A stretch of DNA of 32,717 bases from Acidilobaceae archaeon (GTDB lineage: Archaea > Thermoproteota > Thermoprotei_A > Sulfolobales > Acidilobaceae): NCBI GenBank assembly GCA_026995555.1, contig JALWOJ010000168.1, positions 19,416 through 52,132 on the forward strand, written 5' to 3'. Below, piece by piece: positions 9,410 to 18,792 of this stretch. Under the pieces are notes generated by a model. That model saw nothing but the letters and a program-made list of their open reading frames with translations. It was not told the DNA's origin and did no database searches. Each line of letters begins with the position of its first letter. Positions within the stretch are counted from its first letter, which is position 1. Both the position numbers and the translations under genes were made by a program.

Positions 9410-10336
9410 TCATAGAAGATTTGTAACGTTCTTTAAAAGTTCTGGATATCTTATCAGCTGATCAGCAGCTATCGTAACCACCCTTTGTCCTTTTTCAATC
9501 AGTCCGTCCCTAACTAGCTTCTGGAATGCAACAAAATTAGCTCCTGTGGACGGCCCGGGAAGTATTAAGAATCGCCTAAATATTTCCCTTATAGCTTTAA
9601 GGGCCTCTTCCAAGCTCACTTCAACTATAAAATCTACAACATTCTTGTGACGCTCAAAGAGCTCCGGAATCTTTGAGCTGACAAGACCTTCTATAGGTTT
9701 GAAGCCTCCTCCTCTCTTTTCCGAGAGGGCGGAACCTGTAGGAACAACTCCTGCGATCTTAACATTTTTCAATTTCTCCTTTATCCTTGTTCCAGCACCT
9801 GTAACAGTTCCTCCTGTTCCTATTCCCATTATGAAGAAATCAAAACCCTCCTCAACCTGGTTTAATATTTCTGGACCAGTGGTCTCATAATGAGCAAGGA
9901 AATTATCTTCGTTAGCATCCTGGTTAAGGAATACGCATCCTCTTTCCTCAGCAATGTTCTTCGCATCCTTAACACTTGTATCTTTCTTAACAATTAACAG
10001 TTCACCTCCATAAAGTCTCACAAGGTTTTTCTTGATATTAGAAGCGTATTCCTTAACCAAGAGTAAGCTCTTTAATCCTAAGAAGGAGGAGGCCCAGGCC
10101 ACCGAGACAGCAGTGTTACCGCTACTTAACTCGGCTACGCATTCACCTTCCTTAATCTTTCCTCTTTCAATAAGTCCCTTAATCATGTATACCGCTGTCC
10201 TGTCCTTATGACTACCCGTCGGATTGTCATATTCTAGTTTAAAACAAAGATCTATTCCATCAACGTTCATACATTTAATTCTTGTATTTCCTATTGTGCT
10301 TAAAAGGATCTTGAGCCTATCTTCAATGGACCTCAA
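9410..10336 (-). CDS. PLP-dependent cysteine synthase/threonine synthase-family enzyme
   Basis: 308 aa. PLP lysine motif NPTGSHKDRTA, ELSSGNTAVSVAW, GIGTGGTVTGAGTRIKE, PGPSTGANF. Confidence 0.85.
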   Translation of the reverse strand: MRSIEDRLKILLSTIGNTRIKCMNVDGIDLCFKLEYDNPTGSHKDRTAVYMIKGLIERGKIKEGECVAELSSGNTAVSVAWASSFLGLKSLLLVKEYASNIKKNLVRLYGGELLIVKKDTSVKDAKNIAEERGCVFLNQDANEDNFLAHYETTGPEILNQVEEGFDFFIMGIGTGGTVTGAGTRIKEKLKNVKIAGVVPTGSALSEKRGGGFKPIEGLVSSKIPELFERHKNVVDFIVEVSLEEALKAIREIFRRFLILPGPSTGANFVAFQKLVRDGLIEKGQRVVTIAADQLIRYPELLKNVTNLL

Positions 10337-10427
10337 CCTAAATCCCCTATCACCTTAAAACATTACAGTTAAAACCATAAAAATTATTTCATCCATTACT
10401 TAATAAACGGCTGAGGAGGCTTAAAAC

Positions 10428-11246
10428 ATGACTTCTAGTAAACTTATGAAGCCTGAGGAGGCTGTAGATCTAATTGAAGACGGAATGAGCATTACCGTGA
10501 GCGGAATAACATTTAGTAGGAATCCCATGATGCTAGTTTCTTATATCATAAAGTCTGGCAAGAAGGACCTTTATTTTATCGATAGAGAGCCCGGTTTTGC
10601 TTTGGATGTGTTAGTTGCTTCAGGCGCGGTTAATAGGATTAGAGCAAGTATGGTCACCTTTGAACTTTACGGACTGGCTCCGAGCGTTAGAAGATTTGTA
10701 GAAGAGGGAAAAGTAGAATTCATAGAGGATACATGTGGCGCCTTTGTTGCCGGACTTAGAGCTGGAGCTCAAGGAATACCTTTTATGCCTGTAAGAGGGG
10801 TTTTGGGTTCTGACCTAGTCAAACTCCATGAAAGGTTAGGAACGTGGAAGGTCATGAAGGATCCTTTCACAAATGAAGAGATCCTAGCTGTTAGAGCGAT
10901 AAGACCAGATGTGGCCATTATACATGTAAATTACAGCGACGAGTATGGAAATGCTGTTATTGAGGGACCAAGATACGAGGATGAACTTAAAGTTAGAGCT
11001 GCAAAGAAGGTTATAATAACCGCTGAGAAGATAGTGCCTACAGATTATATTAGAAAGTATGAATGTCCTCTTTCAGCAACAGCAATACATGTATCAGCTG
11101 TAGTTTGGGCCTCCAAGGGTGCATGGCCTACGGCCATGCACAACTGTTACGAAGCCGATTATAGTGCGATAGAGAGTTATTACAATGAGGCTAAGAAAGG
11201 GAATGCTATTTCCTGGATAGAGAGAAATCTACTAAGCAGGTGGTAG
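10428..11246 (+). CDS. CoA-transferase, alpha subunit (family I, glutaconate-type)
   Basis: 272 aa. N-terminal EAVDLIEDGMSITVSGI, GAFVAGLRAGAQGIPFMPVRGVLGSDL, HVNYSDEYGNAVIEGP. Followed directly by the beta subunit. Confidence 0.85.
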   Translation: MTSSKLMKPEEAVDLIEDGMSITVSGITFSRNPMMLVSYIIKSGKKDLYFIDREPGFALDVLVASGAVNRIRASMVTFELYGLAPSVRRFVEEGKVEFIEDTCGAFVAGLRAGAQGIPFMPVRGVLGSDLVKLHERLGTWKVMKDPFTNEEILAVRAIRPDVAIIHVNYSDEYGNAVIEGPRYEDELKVRAAKKVIITAEKIVPTDYIRKYECPLSATAIHVSAVVWASKGAWPTAMHNCYEADYSAIESYYNEAKKGNAISWIERNLLSRW

Positions 11247-11249
11247 ATT

Positions 11250-12008
11250 TTGGTCAGTCAAATAAAACCTAGACCTACAGATTACATGATAAAATGTATG
11301 GCAGAACTCATTAATGATGGAGATATTGTTTATCATGGACTTGCAAGTCAGATTCCTGTACTTTCTATGATCCTGGCAAGAGAAGCCTTAGGCAAAGACT
11401 TTATATGGCTAAGTGTTACGGAAGCCTATATGCCTCTTCCAGAAACTATAAGGTCCTATCCCTCCTCTGGGGATCCTTTTTCTGAAAAATTTGGTGTTGG
11501 AATAGTTCCTACTTATGACGTTTTTGACTTAGCGGCTCAAGGAAGAATAGACCTAATGTTTTTCGGTGCTGCTCAAGTAGATGAAAACGGTAATACAAAC
11601 CTCAGCGTGATAGGTAGATATGATAAACCGAAAGTCAGGTTACCAGGAGGTGCCGCGACTGCGTATCTATTCCCTCTCGTAAAGAGAATAGTTGTGTGGG
11701 CTCGACATGATAAAAGAACGCTCGTCAGAAGAGTTGATTTTGTGACAGGTCAAGGCTGGTTAAGAATTAAAAAAGGACTAGAACTATTGCTTTGTACGAA
11801 CAAGGGCTTAATTGAATATACAGACAAAGGTCCTATACTTAAGGCTGTTTTTGAGTATGAGGATGTAAAAGATGTGATAGAAAATGCTAGCATGAAGATC
11901 AATACTTCGAATAAACTATATTATTTAAGAGCTCCCAATGAAAAAGAGATGAAAATAATTCAATACCATGACCCTCTAGGACTAAGATATAAATTGGGCT
12001 ATGGCTAA
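11250..12008 (+). CDS. CoA-transferase, beta subunit (family I, glutaconate-type)
   Basis: 252 aa, TTG start. MAELINDGDIVYHGLASQIPVLSMILA, DLMFFGAAQVDENGNTNLSVIG, LPGGAATAYLFP, WARHDKRTLVRRVDFVTGQGW. Confidence 0.85.
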   Translation: MVSQIKPRPTDYMIKCMAELINDGDIVYHGLASQIPVLSMILAREALGKDFIWLSVTEAYMPLPETIRSYPSSGDPFSEKFGVGIVPTYDVFDLAAQGRIDLMFFGAAQVDENGNTNLSVIGRYDKPKVRLPGGAATAYLFPLVKRIVVWARHDKRTLVRRVDFVTGQGWLRIKKGLELLLCTNKGLIEYTDKGPILKAVFEYEDVKDVIENASMKINTSNKLYYLRAPNEKEMKIIQYHDPLGLRYKLGYG

Positions 12009-12109
12009 TTTTTCAATTTGTAAATATAATAAAGTCTGTGGCTAATAGAAAAGAATTATATTTTTTACAAAGAGAGATCCTTAAATTCTTACATTTGCAC
12101 TCTATTTGA

Positions 12110-13195
12110 TTGGGGGTTGGAGCCTTGAAGTTTCTGAGATGTAAACCAGATAAGATTCCGCCGAGTACGGGTTTCAAGATCTCCATAATAGGTGCTGGAC
12201 CCGCTGGTCTCGGTGCGGCAGGCCTACTCCGATGTTGGGGCCATGAAGTAGTAATTTATGACATGAACCCTGAACCAGGAGGCCTTGTAATGTTTGGAAT
12301 ACCAGTAACCAGAATAAAGAAGGAACCTGTGAGAGCTGGTATAAAAGAATTGATGGATGCAGGTGTCAAGTTTGTCTTAAGAACTAAAGTTGATATGACA
12401 AAGAGATATGGAGTTATTGATGATATAGTAAAGCCTGTTAACAAAATCCATCTGGAGGATGTGATAAAGGAGAGTGATGCTGTCCTTATAGCTACTGGAA
12501 CCTGGGCCACTAGGAGTATGGGTGCTGAGGGTGAAGATCTTTCTTGGATATATCCAGCAGCTGAATGGCTTGTTTCAGTTCACATGGCTATGTTTGGCTA
12601 CAAGAGCTGGGAGGAGGTGCCGAAACTTGAAGGAAGGATCCTTGTAATTGGTGGGGGCCTCACGGCTGCCGATGCTGTTCTAACCCCTCTATCATACGAA
12701 CAGTTTAAGGGGAAGGTTAAGGAGGTTGTTCTCAGTTACAGAAGGAGCAAAGAGTATGCGCCAATGGGGGCGAGAGAAATAGATCACTTAATATCTATCG
12801 GGGCGAAGTTCTGGCCTTTAACCCTTCCAGTTAAGTTCTATGAGGAAAATGGAAAGAAAATAGTAAGGTTTGTTAGGATGAAACTAGTGAAGGTTGAAGG
12901 TGAGAAGAGACCTAAACCTGTGCCTATAGAGGGCAGTGAGTTCGAAGAAGAATTTGACTATGTACTTAAAGCTGTAGGTGTTATACCTACTGCTCCTATC
13001 GAGGACGGTTGCTGTGGAATTAGATTAAACAAGAATGGGACCATAGTCACGGACGAGAACTTCATGACAACCAGAGAGGGCGTCTTTGCCGCTGGTGACG
13101 TAAGACATGGCCCTAGCCTGATAGGTCCAGCAATGAAAAGCGGTATGGATGCTGCCAGAGCCATACATAACTATCTTATGTCAAAGAAAAAATAA
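12110..13195 (+). CDS. GltD-like FAD/NAD(P)-dependent oxidoreductase (glutamate synthase small-subunit family)
   Basis: 361 aa. FAD site SIIGAGPAGLGAAGLL, YDMNPEPGGLVMFGIP, NAD(P) site VIGGGLTAAD, C-terminal VFAAGDVRHGPSLIGPAMKSG. No N-terminal Fe-S domain. Confidence 0.9.
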   Translation: MGVGALKFLRCKPDKIPPSTGFKISIIGAGPAGLGAAGLLRCWGHEVVIYDMNPEPGGLVMFGIPVTRIKKEPVRAGIKELMDAGVKFVLRTKVDMTKRYGVIDDIVKPVNKIHLEDVIKESDAVLIATGTWATRSMGAEGEDLSWIYPAAEWLVSVHMAMFGYKSWEEVPKLEGRILVIGGGLTAADAVLTPLSYEQFKGKVKEVVLSYRRSKEYAPMGAREIDHLISIGAKFWPLTLPVKFYEENGKKIVRFVRMKLVKVEGEKRPKPVPIEGSEFEEEFDYVLKAVGVIPTAPIEDGCCGIRLNKNGTIVTDENFMTTREGVFAAGDVRHGPSLIGPAMKSGMDAARAIHNYLMSKKK

Positions 13196-13197
13196 AG

Positions 13198-13260
13198 TCA
13201 GTGAAGGACCACTTCCACATCGTCCCCAAGAGGGGACTTAGGTCCCAGGGTAGACATCAT
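13198..13260 (-). ncRNA. Candidate C/D-box-like sRNA or structured RNA in a convergent intergenic gap (tentative)
   Basis: Minus strand: ATGATGT (C-box-like) ... CGATGTG (C'-like) ... CTGA (D box). The interior contains hairpin GTCCCC-TCTT-GGGGAC. Confidence 0.25.
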
Positions 13261-13302
13261 CCAAAGAGAAATAAGGTGAACAGAGGTTCATTTATTTTTA
13301 AA

Positions 13303-14346
13303 TTATTCATTTCCTGCGAAAAGTCTGATAGTGCTTATATCAATCATTGCTTCTGAAATGTCTATAAGATATCCTGCTATTCTTTCAATACTATCAAATA
13401 CCCTTAAGGCTAGTATATTTCCTTTCAATATTTCTCTATCCCTCACACCTCTCACCCTTTCCCTCAGCTTTGAAGCCTTCCTAGCTATCTCATGAGCTTT
13501 GATTTTAGACAATTGAATTAATGAGCTACAGGTGTTGCTTACAAGGGACTCAGCAATGTTCAACATATCGACAATCTCGTTCTTCGAAGAACATTTTTCA
13601 GGCCCAAGCCTTAAAAGCTCCGACGCTATAATAGTTGCATGATCTGCTATCCTTTCTATACTTTTTATTGCAATGAATATGTGAATAGTTTCAGCCATAG
13701 TTCTTAAGCCTAGTTCTGAGATCCTGAAGTTGCCTAGAAGAGCCCCTGTTAGTTGCTTTAATGCCAGAATATATAGCTTATCAACCAGCTGATCCCTTTC
13801 AATGACACTTTCTAAGAGCGTTTTTTCTAAGGAAATACATGCTCTACTTATATCGCTAATCATAGATTTGGTAACCTTACATGCTCTACTTATTACATCT
13901 AAAAATTTCATACTTCTAGGGTCTATTACTATATAAAATTTTAAGAAATTGGGGCCCTCCTCAAGAACGCTTAAACCTAGAGCTATCTCCTCAAGAAGCT
14001 TTCTTAGCTCAATAGCTTTTTCTCTATATTTCTCATCGAAGAGAACAATTATTTCGTTATAACCAGCTATGTAAGCTGAAATACATTCTCTTATGGTCTT
14101 TCCTATATCTTCTGGCTCAAGCTCAACTTTGGCTACATTTTTCTCTTTTCCCAGACCTGCGGTAGGAGGTTCTATAACTAGCGAGCCTGTAGGATTCTTT
14201 CTCACTACCAAGATAGCTCCGGGTTCTATCCTGTAAAGCTTTACCCAATCCTTGGGGAGGGAAATTATGAACGTTGACTTACCCACTATCTGAACCTTTC
14301 TATAATATACCGAAGCGTTTGCATCATAATTATTCTTACTCAACAC
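13303..14346 (-). CDS. AbrB/SpoVT-type DNA-binding domain fused to PhoU-like domains
   Basis: 347 aa. N-terminal RKVQIVGKSTFIISLPKDWVKLYRIEPGAILVVRKN (swapped-hairpin AbrB-like), then two helical repeats with AETIHIFIAIKSIERIADHATIIASELL and ...LRVFDSIERIAGYLIDISEAM (PhoU repeat motifs). Confidence 0.85.
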   Translation of the reverse strand: MLSKNNYDANASVYYRKVQIVGKSTFIISLPKDWVKLYRIEPGAILVVRKNPTGSLVIEPPTAGLGKEKNVAKVELEPEDIGKTIRECISAYIAGYNEIIVLFDEKYREKAIELRKLLEEIALGLSVLEEGPNFLKFYIVIDPRSMKFLDVISRACKVTKSMISDISRACISLEKTLLESVIERDQLVDKLYILALKQLTGALLGNFRISELGLRTMAETIHIFIAIKSIERIADHATIIASELLRLGPEKCSSKNEIVDMLNIAESLVSNTCSSLIQLSKIKAHEIARKASKLRERVRGVRDREILKGNILALRVFDSIERIAGYLIDISEAMIDISTIRLFAGNE

Positions 14347-14374
14347 CTTACACCGTCACTCCTTTAAGTAAAAC

Positions 14375-15925
14375 TTAGAAACCAAAACTTATGTTGGTAA
14401 CTGAAGAGAAGTTATATGATCTTCTACGTCTCCTCCTAGTTATCTTTAAGTAAGTATACCTAAGAGCAACAAGGTAAGTTACAACTTCAAGCCTACCAAG
14501 TAACATAGCCAAGATCAATATTATCTTCGCTCCTACTGGTGCCGCGGCTGAGGTTATTCCGACGCTTAATCCTACATTACCCATCGCACTTGCAACCTCA
14601 AACATTGAATCGGCTATTGAGTATTGGGGATAAAGGGCTGAGAGTGCCATAGACAAAAATAGGTGGGTTAACAGCATAGCTGTCATTACCGCTAAAACTC
14701 TTCTTATTAACTCACCATCTAGATAATATCTACCAAGCTTAACTCTTGGTCTATATCCTGAAGGATGAAGAAGAATACCTGACTCTATCCCTATGGTCTT
14801 AGCGGCAATAACTAAACGTAATATTTTTATTCCTCCTGCCGTTGAGAAGGCGCTACCTCCTAAAAGGGCTAAACCTGCTAGAAGTATCTTGTATGCATCG
14901 TCTGCCTTAGCCAAATTTCCTGCCTGAAACCCTGCAGTGGCACTACTTGACACTACATGGAATATTATTTGTAGAAGACTGAAGTTCCTTTGCATGTTAG
15001 GATTTACCTTCCACATAAGAATAGCTGCTATTATTGATAAACCAACAATTAGGGCCTGAGCCTTACTTTCCACACTTTCCTTTAAGTATTTAAACTTGCC
15101 AGTAAAAATTGCATAGTGGTCTTTAAAGTTCATCGCACCCCAATACATGACTAGCATTGCAACTATCAGTACTGCTGGTTTATTAAGATAATATCCTAAG
15201 CTCTGGGTATGTGTGGAAAAACCTGCGGTTGCTATGCCTGTCATTGCATGACTTATGGCATCATAGATGTTCATTCCAGCCAAATAGAACAGGGCCGCCC
15301 CTATCCCTGTTAAAGCTGTATAGATGATGAGAGCCTTTTTGGCTGTGGCTATCACGCTGGCCTCTATTTTTTCTTGTCTTCCTTCAGCAAGATATAGAGC
15401 CGCTGCTGAGATTCCTGGCTGGGCCATGATTCCTAACGTAAACACAACAATTCCTAGGCCTCCTTCCCACTGCATTACAGTTCTCCAAACCTGAAGCGTC
15501 TTAGGGATCTGTTCAACCCTAGGAACGTATATATGATGCCAACTACTTGGTTGACCTGTTAATATTGTTAATCCTGTAGTGGTCCACCCACTTACGCTTT
15601 CAAAGAGACCATCTATGTAAGGTATCTTTGCCGCCTTGGAGAAAGGAAATGCCTCAAGGACTGGTATGAGGATCCATGCCAAAACAGTAATGGAGACTGC
15701 CGTTGGAGGTCTTAGAGATGTTCTAGGTAGTTTTGAAAGTATAACTCCTATAACAAGATAAACTATTCCGTATGTCGACATTACTAAAGCAGGATCTACC
15801 TCAGACTCGGCACCCTTCACTATAAATAAAATGAGCCCATAGAGTCCTGAAGCCAAGAGGGCCGTGCTAGTTACCATTAATATGTAACCTATGTACGGTA
15901 ACGAGGTCGCTGGTATTCTCCTCAA
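14375..15925 (-). CDS. trkH: TrkH/KtrB-family potassium uptake transporter
   Basis: 516 aa membrane protein with four pore-loop glycine motifs (GWTTTGLTI, GIATAGFST, SSATAGFQAG, AMGNVGLSVG). TTG start. Confidence 0.9.
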   Translation of the reverse strand: MRRIPATSLPYIGYILMVTSTALLASGLYGLILFIVKGAESEVDPALVMSTYGIVYLVIGVILSKLPRTSLRPPTAVSITVLAWILIPVLEAFPFSKAAKIPYIDGLFESVSGWTTTGLTILTGQPSSWHHIYVPRVEQIPKTLQVWRTVMQWEGGLGIVVFTLGIMAQPGISAAALYLAEGRQEKIEASVIATAKKALIIYTALTGIGAALFYLAGMNIYDAISHAMTGIATAGFSTHTQSLGYYLNKPAVLIVAMLVMYWGAMNFKDHYAIFTGKFKYLKESVESKAQALIVGLSIIAAILMWKVNPNMQRNFSLLQIIFHVVSSSATAGFQAGNLAKADDAYKILLAGLALLGGSAFSTAGGIKILRLVIAAKTIGIESGILLHPSGYRPRVKLGRYYLDGELIRRVLAVMTAMLLTHLFLSMALSALYPQYSIADSMFEVASAMGNVGLSVGITSAAAPVGAKIILILAMLLGRLEVVTYLVALRYTYLKITRRRRRRSYNFSSVTNISFGF

Positions 15926-16005
15926 AGGTCATACCTCCTGAGGCTCCTCTCCGCGCTGGGCCTCCTCATCATCTCCTCGGGGTCGGAGGTTTCAGTCATA
16001 GCCAT
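15922..16005 (-). CDS. 27-aa micro-ORF overlapping and upstream of trkH
   Basis: Minus-strand ATG at 16005: MAMTETSDPEEMMRRPSAERSLRRYDL*. Its TGA (15922-15924) overlaps the trkH TTG start (15923-15925). AGGAGGT Shine-Dalgarno sits inside it, about 8 nt before the trkH start. Confidence 0.5.
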   Translation of the reverse strand: MAMTETSDPEEMMRRPSAERSLRRYDL

Positions 16006-16053
16006 TTAAAAGGAATAAAAGGTTAATTCAAATTAAAAACTTTAAATAAATTT

Positions 16054-16872
16054 TTAACATTTAACTTCAAGTATTCTCAACACTTTTTTAATTAATTTTA
16101 TGACCATCTCGTCAAAATCTTCTCCTTCATCAAAGATATCCCTAAGCATGTTTAAAATTTCTAGAGAGATTTTCTCGCACCTTCTATCAAACCTTTGAAC
16201 ATAATCCTTTGGCAGTTCTTCTCTCTTGATAAATGCAAGAGGGGCTAGTAGTTTTGTTAAATTCAATGCTTGTTCAACATCGTTACAACCAACAGAGGAT
16301 AACTCCTTTGAGGTGAAAGTAGCATAGCACATTATCTCATTTTCTAATCCTAGATCCCTTAGCAAGCGGAAAACTTCAAAATCTTTAACTATAGCTGCGG
16401 ATAGGCTCAGGGCTTTAGCAAGAAAGTCCCTCTCACATTTTGCAAGATCAGAATTTGAAGGTAACGACACCACGTAGTATTTCACTCCTGAGTGAAGGAC
16501 GCTATGAGTGGCCTCGTGTAAAATTATTGATCGCCTTGAATGATCATCTATTGCTTTGAGTTCGTTCACTATTAAATGTATTCTCGGCAAACCACTCCAA
16601 GCTTCATGCATAGCTGGATAAATACTAAGAACTCTTACACCTCTTCTAAATGCTTCTAGTTCTAAAAACCTTAGGGCTTTTTCCTTATTCTCATAAAAGT
16701 ACACATCCACTAAATAAGGTGTTGAAAAGCCTCTTCTGCGTACTAATGCATAAAATGAACTCAAGAGATCAATAGCCTTTTTTACAAATTCTTTATCAAC
16801 GTTCCCAACTAATTTTTTAACTATTTTTGTCTGCATATCCATCCTCATATTAATTGATAGTAAAGAGTGCAA
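16054..16872 (-). CDS. Uncharacterised putative zinc metallopeptidase (HExxH)
   Basis: 272 aa. SIILHEATHSVLHSG is an HExxH motif; downstream VKDFEVFRLLRDLGLENE is a candidate third-ligand helix. Confidence 0.65.
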   Translation of the reverse strand: MHSLLSINMRMDMQTKIVKKLVGNVDKEFVKKAIDLLSSFYALVRRRGFSTPYLVDVYFYENKEKALRFLELEAFRRGVRVLSIYPAMHEAWSGLPRIHLIVNELKAIDDHSRRSIILHEATHSVLHSGVKYYVVSLPSNSDLAKCERDFLAKALSLSAAIVKDFEVFRLLRDLGLENEIMCYATFTSKELSSVGCNDVEQALNLTKLLAPLAFIKREELPKDYVQRFDRRCEKISLEILNMLRDIFDEGEDFDEMVIKLIKKVLRILEVKC

Positions 16873-16911
16873 AAATTATTTAGTTCGAAGCTGACTTGGG
16901 TAAGAAAATAA

Positions 16912-16920
16912 TTTTATAAA
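16912..16920 (+). promoter_or_regulatory. Putative TATA box for atpAB
   Basis: ttttataaa lies about 42 bp upstream of the atpA ATG, with purine-rich ribosome-binding candidates (aaggagga, gggggt) in between. Confidence 0.4.
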
Positions 16921-16962
16921 GTGGTTTAAGGAGGACTTTCCTGGAAGTTAGCTGGGGGTTTA

Positions 16963-18792
16963 ATGGTGCCTTTAAGAGGAAGAATCGTCAGAATCTCTGG
17001 CCCTCTAGTTGTCGCTGAAGGAATGACAGGAGCCAAAATGTATGAGATGGTAAGAGTTGGAGAGGACAGACTTATAGGTGAAATAACAAGGATTCGCGGT
17101 GATCTAGCATATATTCAGGTCTATGAATCGACCTCAGGCTTACGTCCTGGGGAGCCAGTTGAAGGGACGGGCTATCCCTTAAGTGTAGAGCTTGGACCAG
17201 GGTTAATAGGGACTATATATGATGGCGTTCAAAGACCCCTTCCTTTAATAGCCGAGATCATAGCTAGCAAGATGCCACAGAGAAGAATGTTTATAGAAAG
17301 AGGAGTTGAAGCTCCACCCCTTCCTCGTGAGAAGAAGTGGAGTTTTACTCAAGGTGATCCTGATAAAAATTATAAACTTAGACCTGGAGACAAAGTTGAA
17401 CCAGGAGATGTTCTTGGTTGGGTCCAAGAGACCGAGATAATAAAACATAAAATCATGGTACCACCTGGTATTCATGGAAAGCTAAGATGGTTAGCTAGCG
17501 AGGGAGATTACACCATAACGGAACCTATTGCTGAAATTGAGATGGACGGTACCGTTAAAGAAATAACTATGTCTCATAGATGGCCTGTGAGAACTCCAAG
17601 ACCTTACAGGGAGAAGCTGGAGCCCACAGAGCCTCTTATAACTGGTATGAGGATAATTGATACCATGTTCCCTATGGCCAAAGGTGGAACGGGTGCCATA
17701 CCTGGAGGCTTTGGTACAGGGAAAACTGTGACCCTTCATTCCTTGGCTCAATGGAGCTCAGCTAACGTAGTTATTTACATAGGATGTGGGGAGAGAGGTA
17801 ACGAGATGACCGAAGTTCTAGTAAGATTTCCTAAATATAAAGATCCTTGGACAGGAAAGCCTCTTATGGAAAGAACGATATTGATTGCAAACACGAGCAA
17901 CATGCCAGTTGCCGCAAGAGAAGCAAGCATTTACACTGGTGTAACCCTCGCCGAGTATTATAGAGATATGGGTTATGATGTGCTACTTGTAGCCGACTCG
18001 ACTAGTAGATGGGCAGAGGCCCTTAGAGAGATCGCTGGAAGATTAGAGGAAATGCCTGCAGAGGAAGGTTATCCCAGTTATCTGGCTAGTAGGCTAGCGG
18101 AGTTCTATGAGAGAGCTGGAAGAGTCGTAGCCTTAGGAAATCCTGAGAGGCTAGGAAGCGTTACTCTCGTTGGCGCGGTAAGTCCTCCTGGAGGCGACTT
18201 TACAGAACCTGTAACGAGTCATACAAAGAGATTTATAAGAGTCTTTTGGGCTCTTGATACCAAACTTGCTTACAGCAGACATTACCCTGCAATAAACTGG
18301 CTCCTAAGCTATAGCGCTTATGTCGATACAGTCGAGAATTGGTGGAGTGAAAACGTTGATCCTCTTTGGAGAGAGTATAGAGATGAAGCTATGGCCATAC
18401 TGAACAGGGAAGATGAGCTAATGGAGATTGTTAGACTTGTTGGAACTGAAGGACTTGACGAAAAAGATAAATTGACTTTAGAGACTGCAAGGCTTATAAA
18501 AGATGGTTTCTTAAAACAGAATGCCTTCGATCCTATAGATGCTTTTTCACCACCCCTCAAACAGTTCAAACTGCTTAAGATGATAATAGACATCCACAGA
18601 AAAGCTCTTGAAATGATAGAGAGAGGCTTTACAGTAGCTCAAATAAAGGAAGCCCTAGGAAGGTTATATCTCGAGATAGTAAGAGCAAAGTTTACAATCC
18701 CTAACGATAAACTAGAGGAAATAGATGCTTTAGAAGAGAAGGTCATCAAGACATTAGAGGATTATGAGGCTAAGGTGATGGTTCATGGCTAG
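16963..18792 (+). CDS. atpA: A-type ATP synthase subunit A (catalytic)
   Basis: 609 aa. [18 protein letters not shown]-loop, [46 protein letters not shown]. Confidence 0.97.
   Translation: MVPLRGRIVRISGPLVVAEGMTGAKMYEMVRVGEDRLIGEITRIRGDLAYIQVYESTSGLRPGEPVEGTGYPLSVELGPGLIGTIYDGVQRPLPLIAEIIASKMPQRRMFIERGVEAPPLPREKKWSFTQGDPDKNYKLRPGDKVEPGDVLGWVQETEIIKHKIMVPPGIHGKLRWLASEGDYTITEPIAEIEMDGTVKEITMSHRWPVRTPRPYREKLEPTEPLITGMRIIDTMFPMAKGGTGAIPGGFGTGKTVTLHSLAQWSSANVVIYIGCGERGNEMTEVLVRFPKYKDPWTGKPLMERTILIANTSNMPVAAREASIYTGVTLAEYYRDMGYDVLLVADSTSRWAEALREIAGRLEEMPAEEGYPSYLASRLAEFYERAGRVVALGNPERLGSVTLVGAVSPPGGDFTEPVTSHTKRFIRVFWALDTKLAYSRHYPAINWLLSYSAYVDTVENWWSENVDPLWREYRDEAMAILNREDELMEIVRLVGTEGLDEKDKLTLETARLIKDGFLKQNAFDPIDAFSPPLKQFKLLKMIIDIHRKALEMIERGFTVAQIKEALGRLYLEIVRAKFTIPNDKLEEIDALEEKVIKTLEDYEAKVMVHG

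Noticed and set aside
13195-13303. Guide match of the candidate C/D RNA to the 23S GGUCCCAAGGGUA region
   Set aside because: Requires a one-nucleotide bulge and relies on memory of rRNA sequence; not strong enough to assign a target.
15918-15945. RF2-like programmed frameshift site (AGGAGG...CTT TGA) at the micro-ORF/trkH junction
   Set aside because: A +1 shift at CTT TGA does not enter the trkH frame (a -1 shift would be needed), and the SD-to-CTT spacing is longer than in prfB. Ordinary termination-reinitiation at TTGA explains it better.
17245-17751. Minus-strand ORFs within atpA (and similar ones in atpB)
   Set aside because: Antisense to strongly conserved ATPase coding sequence.
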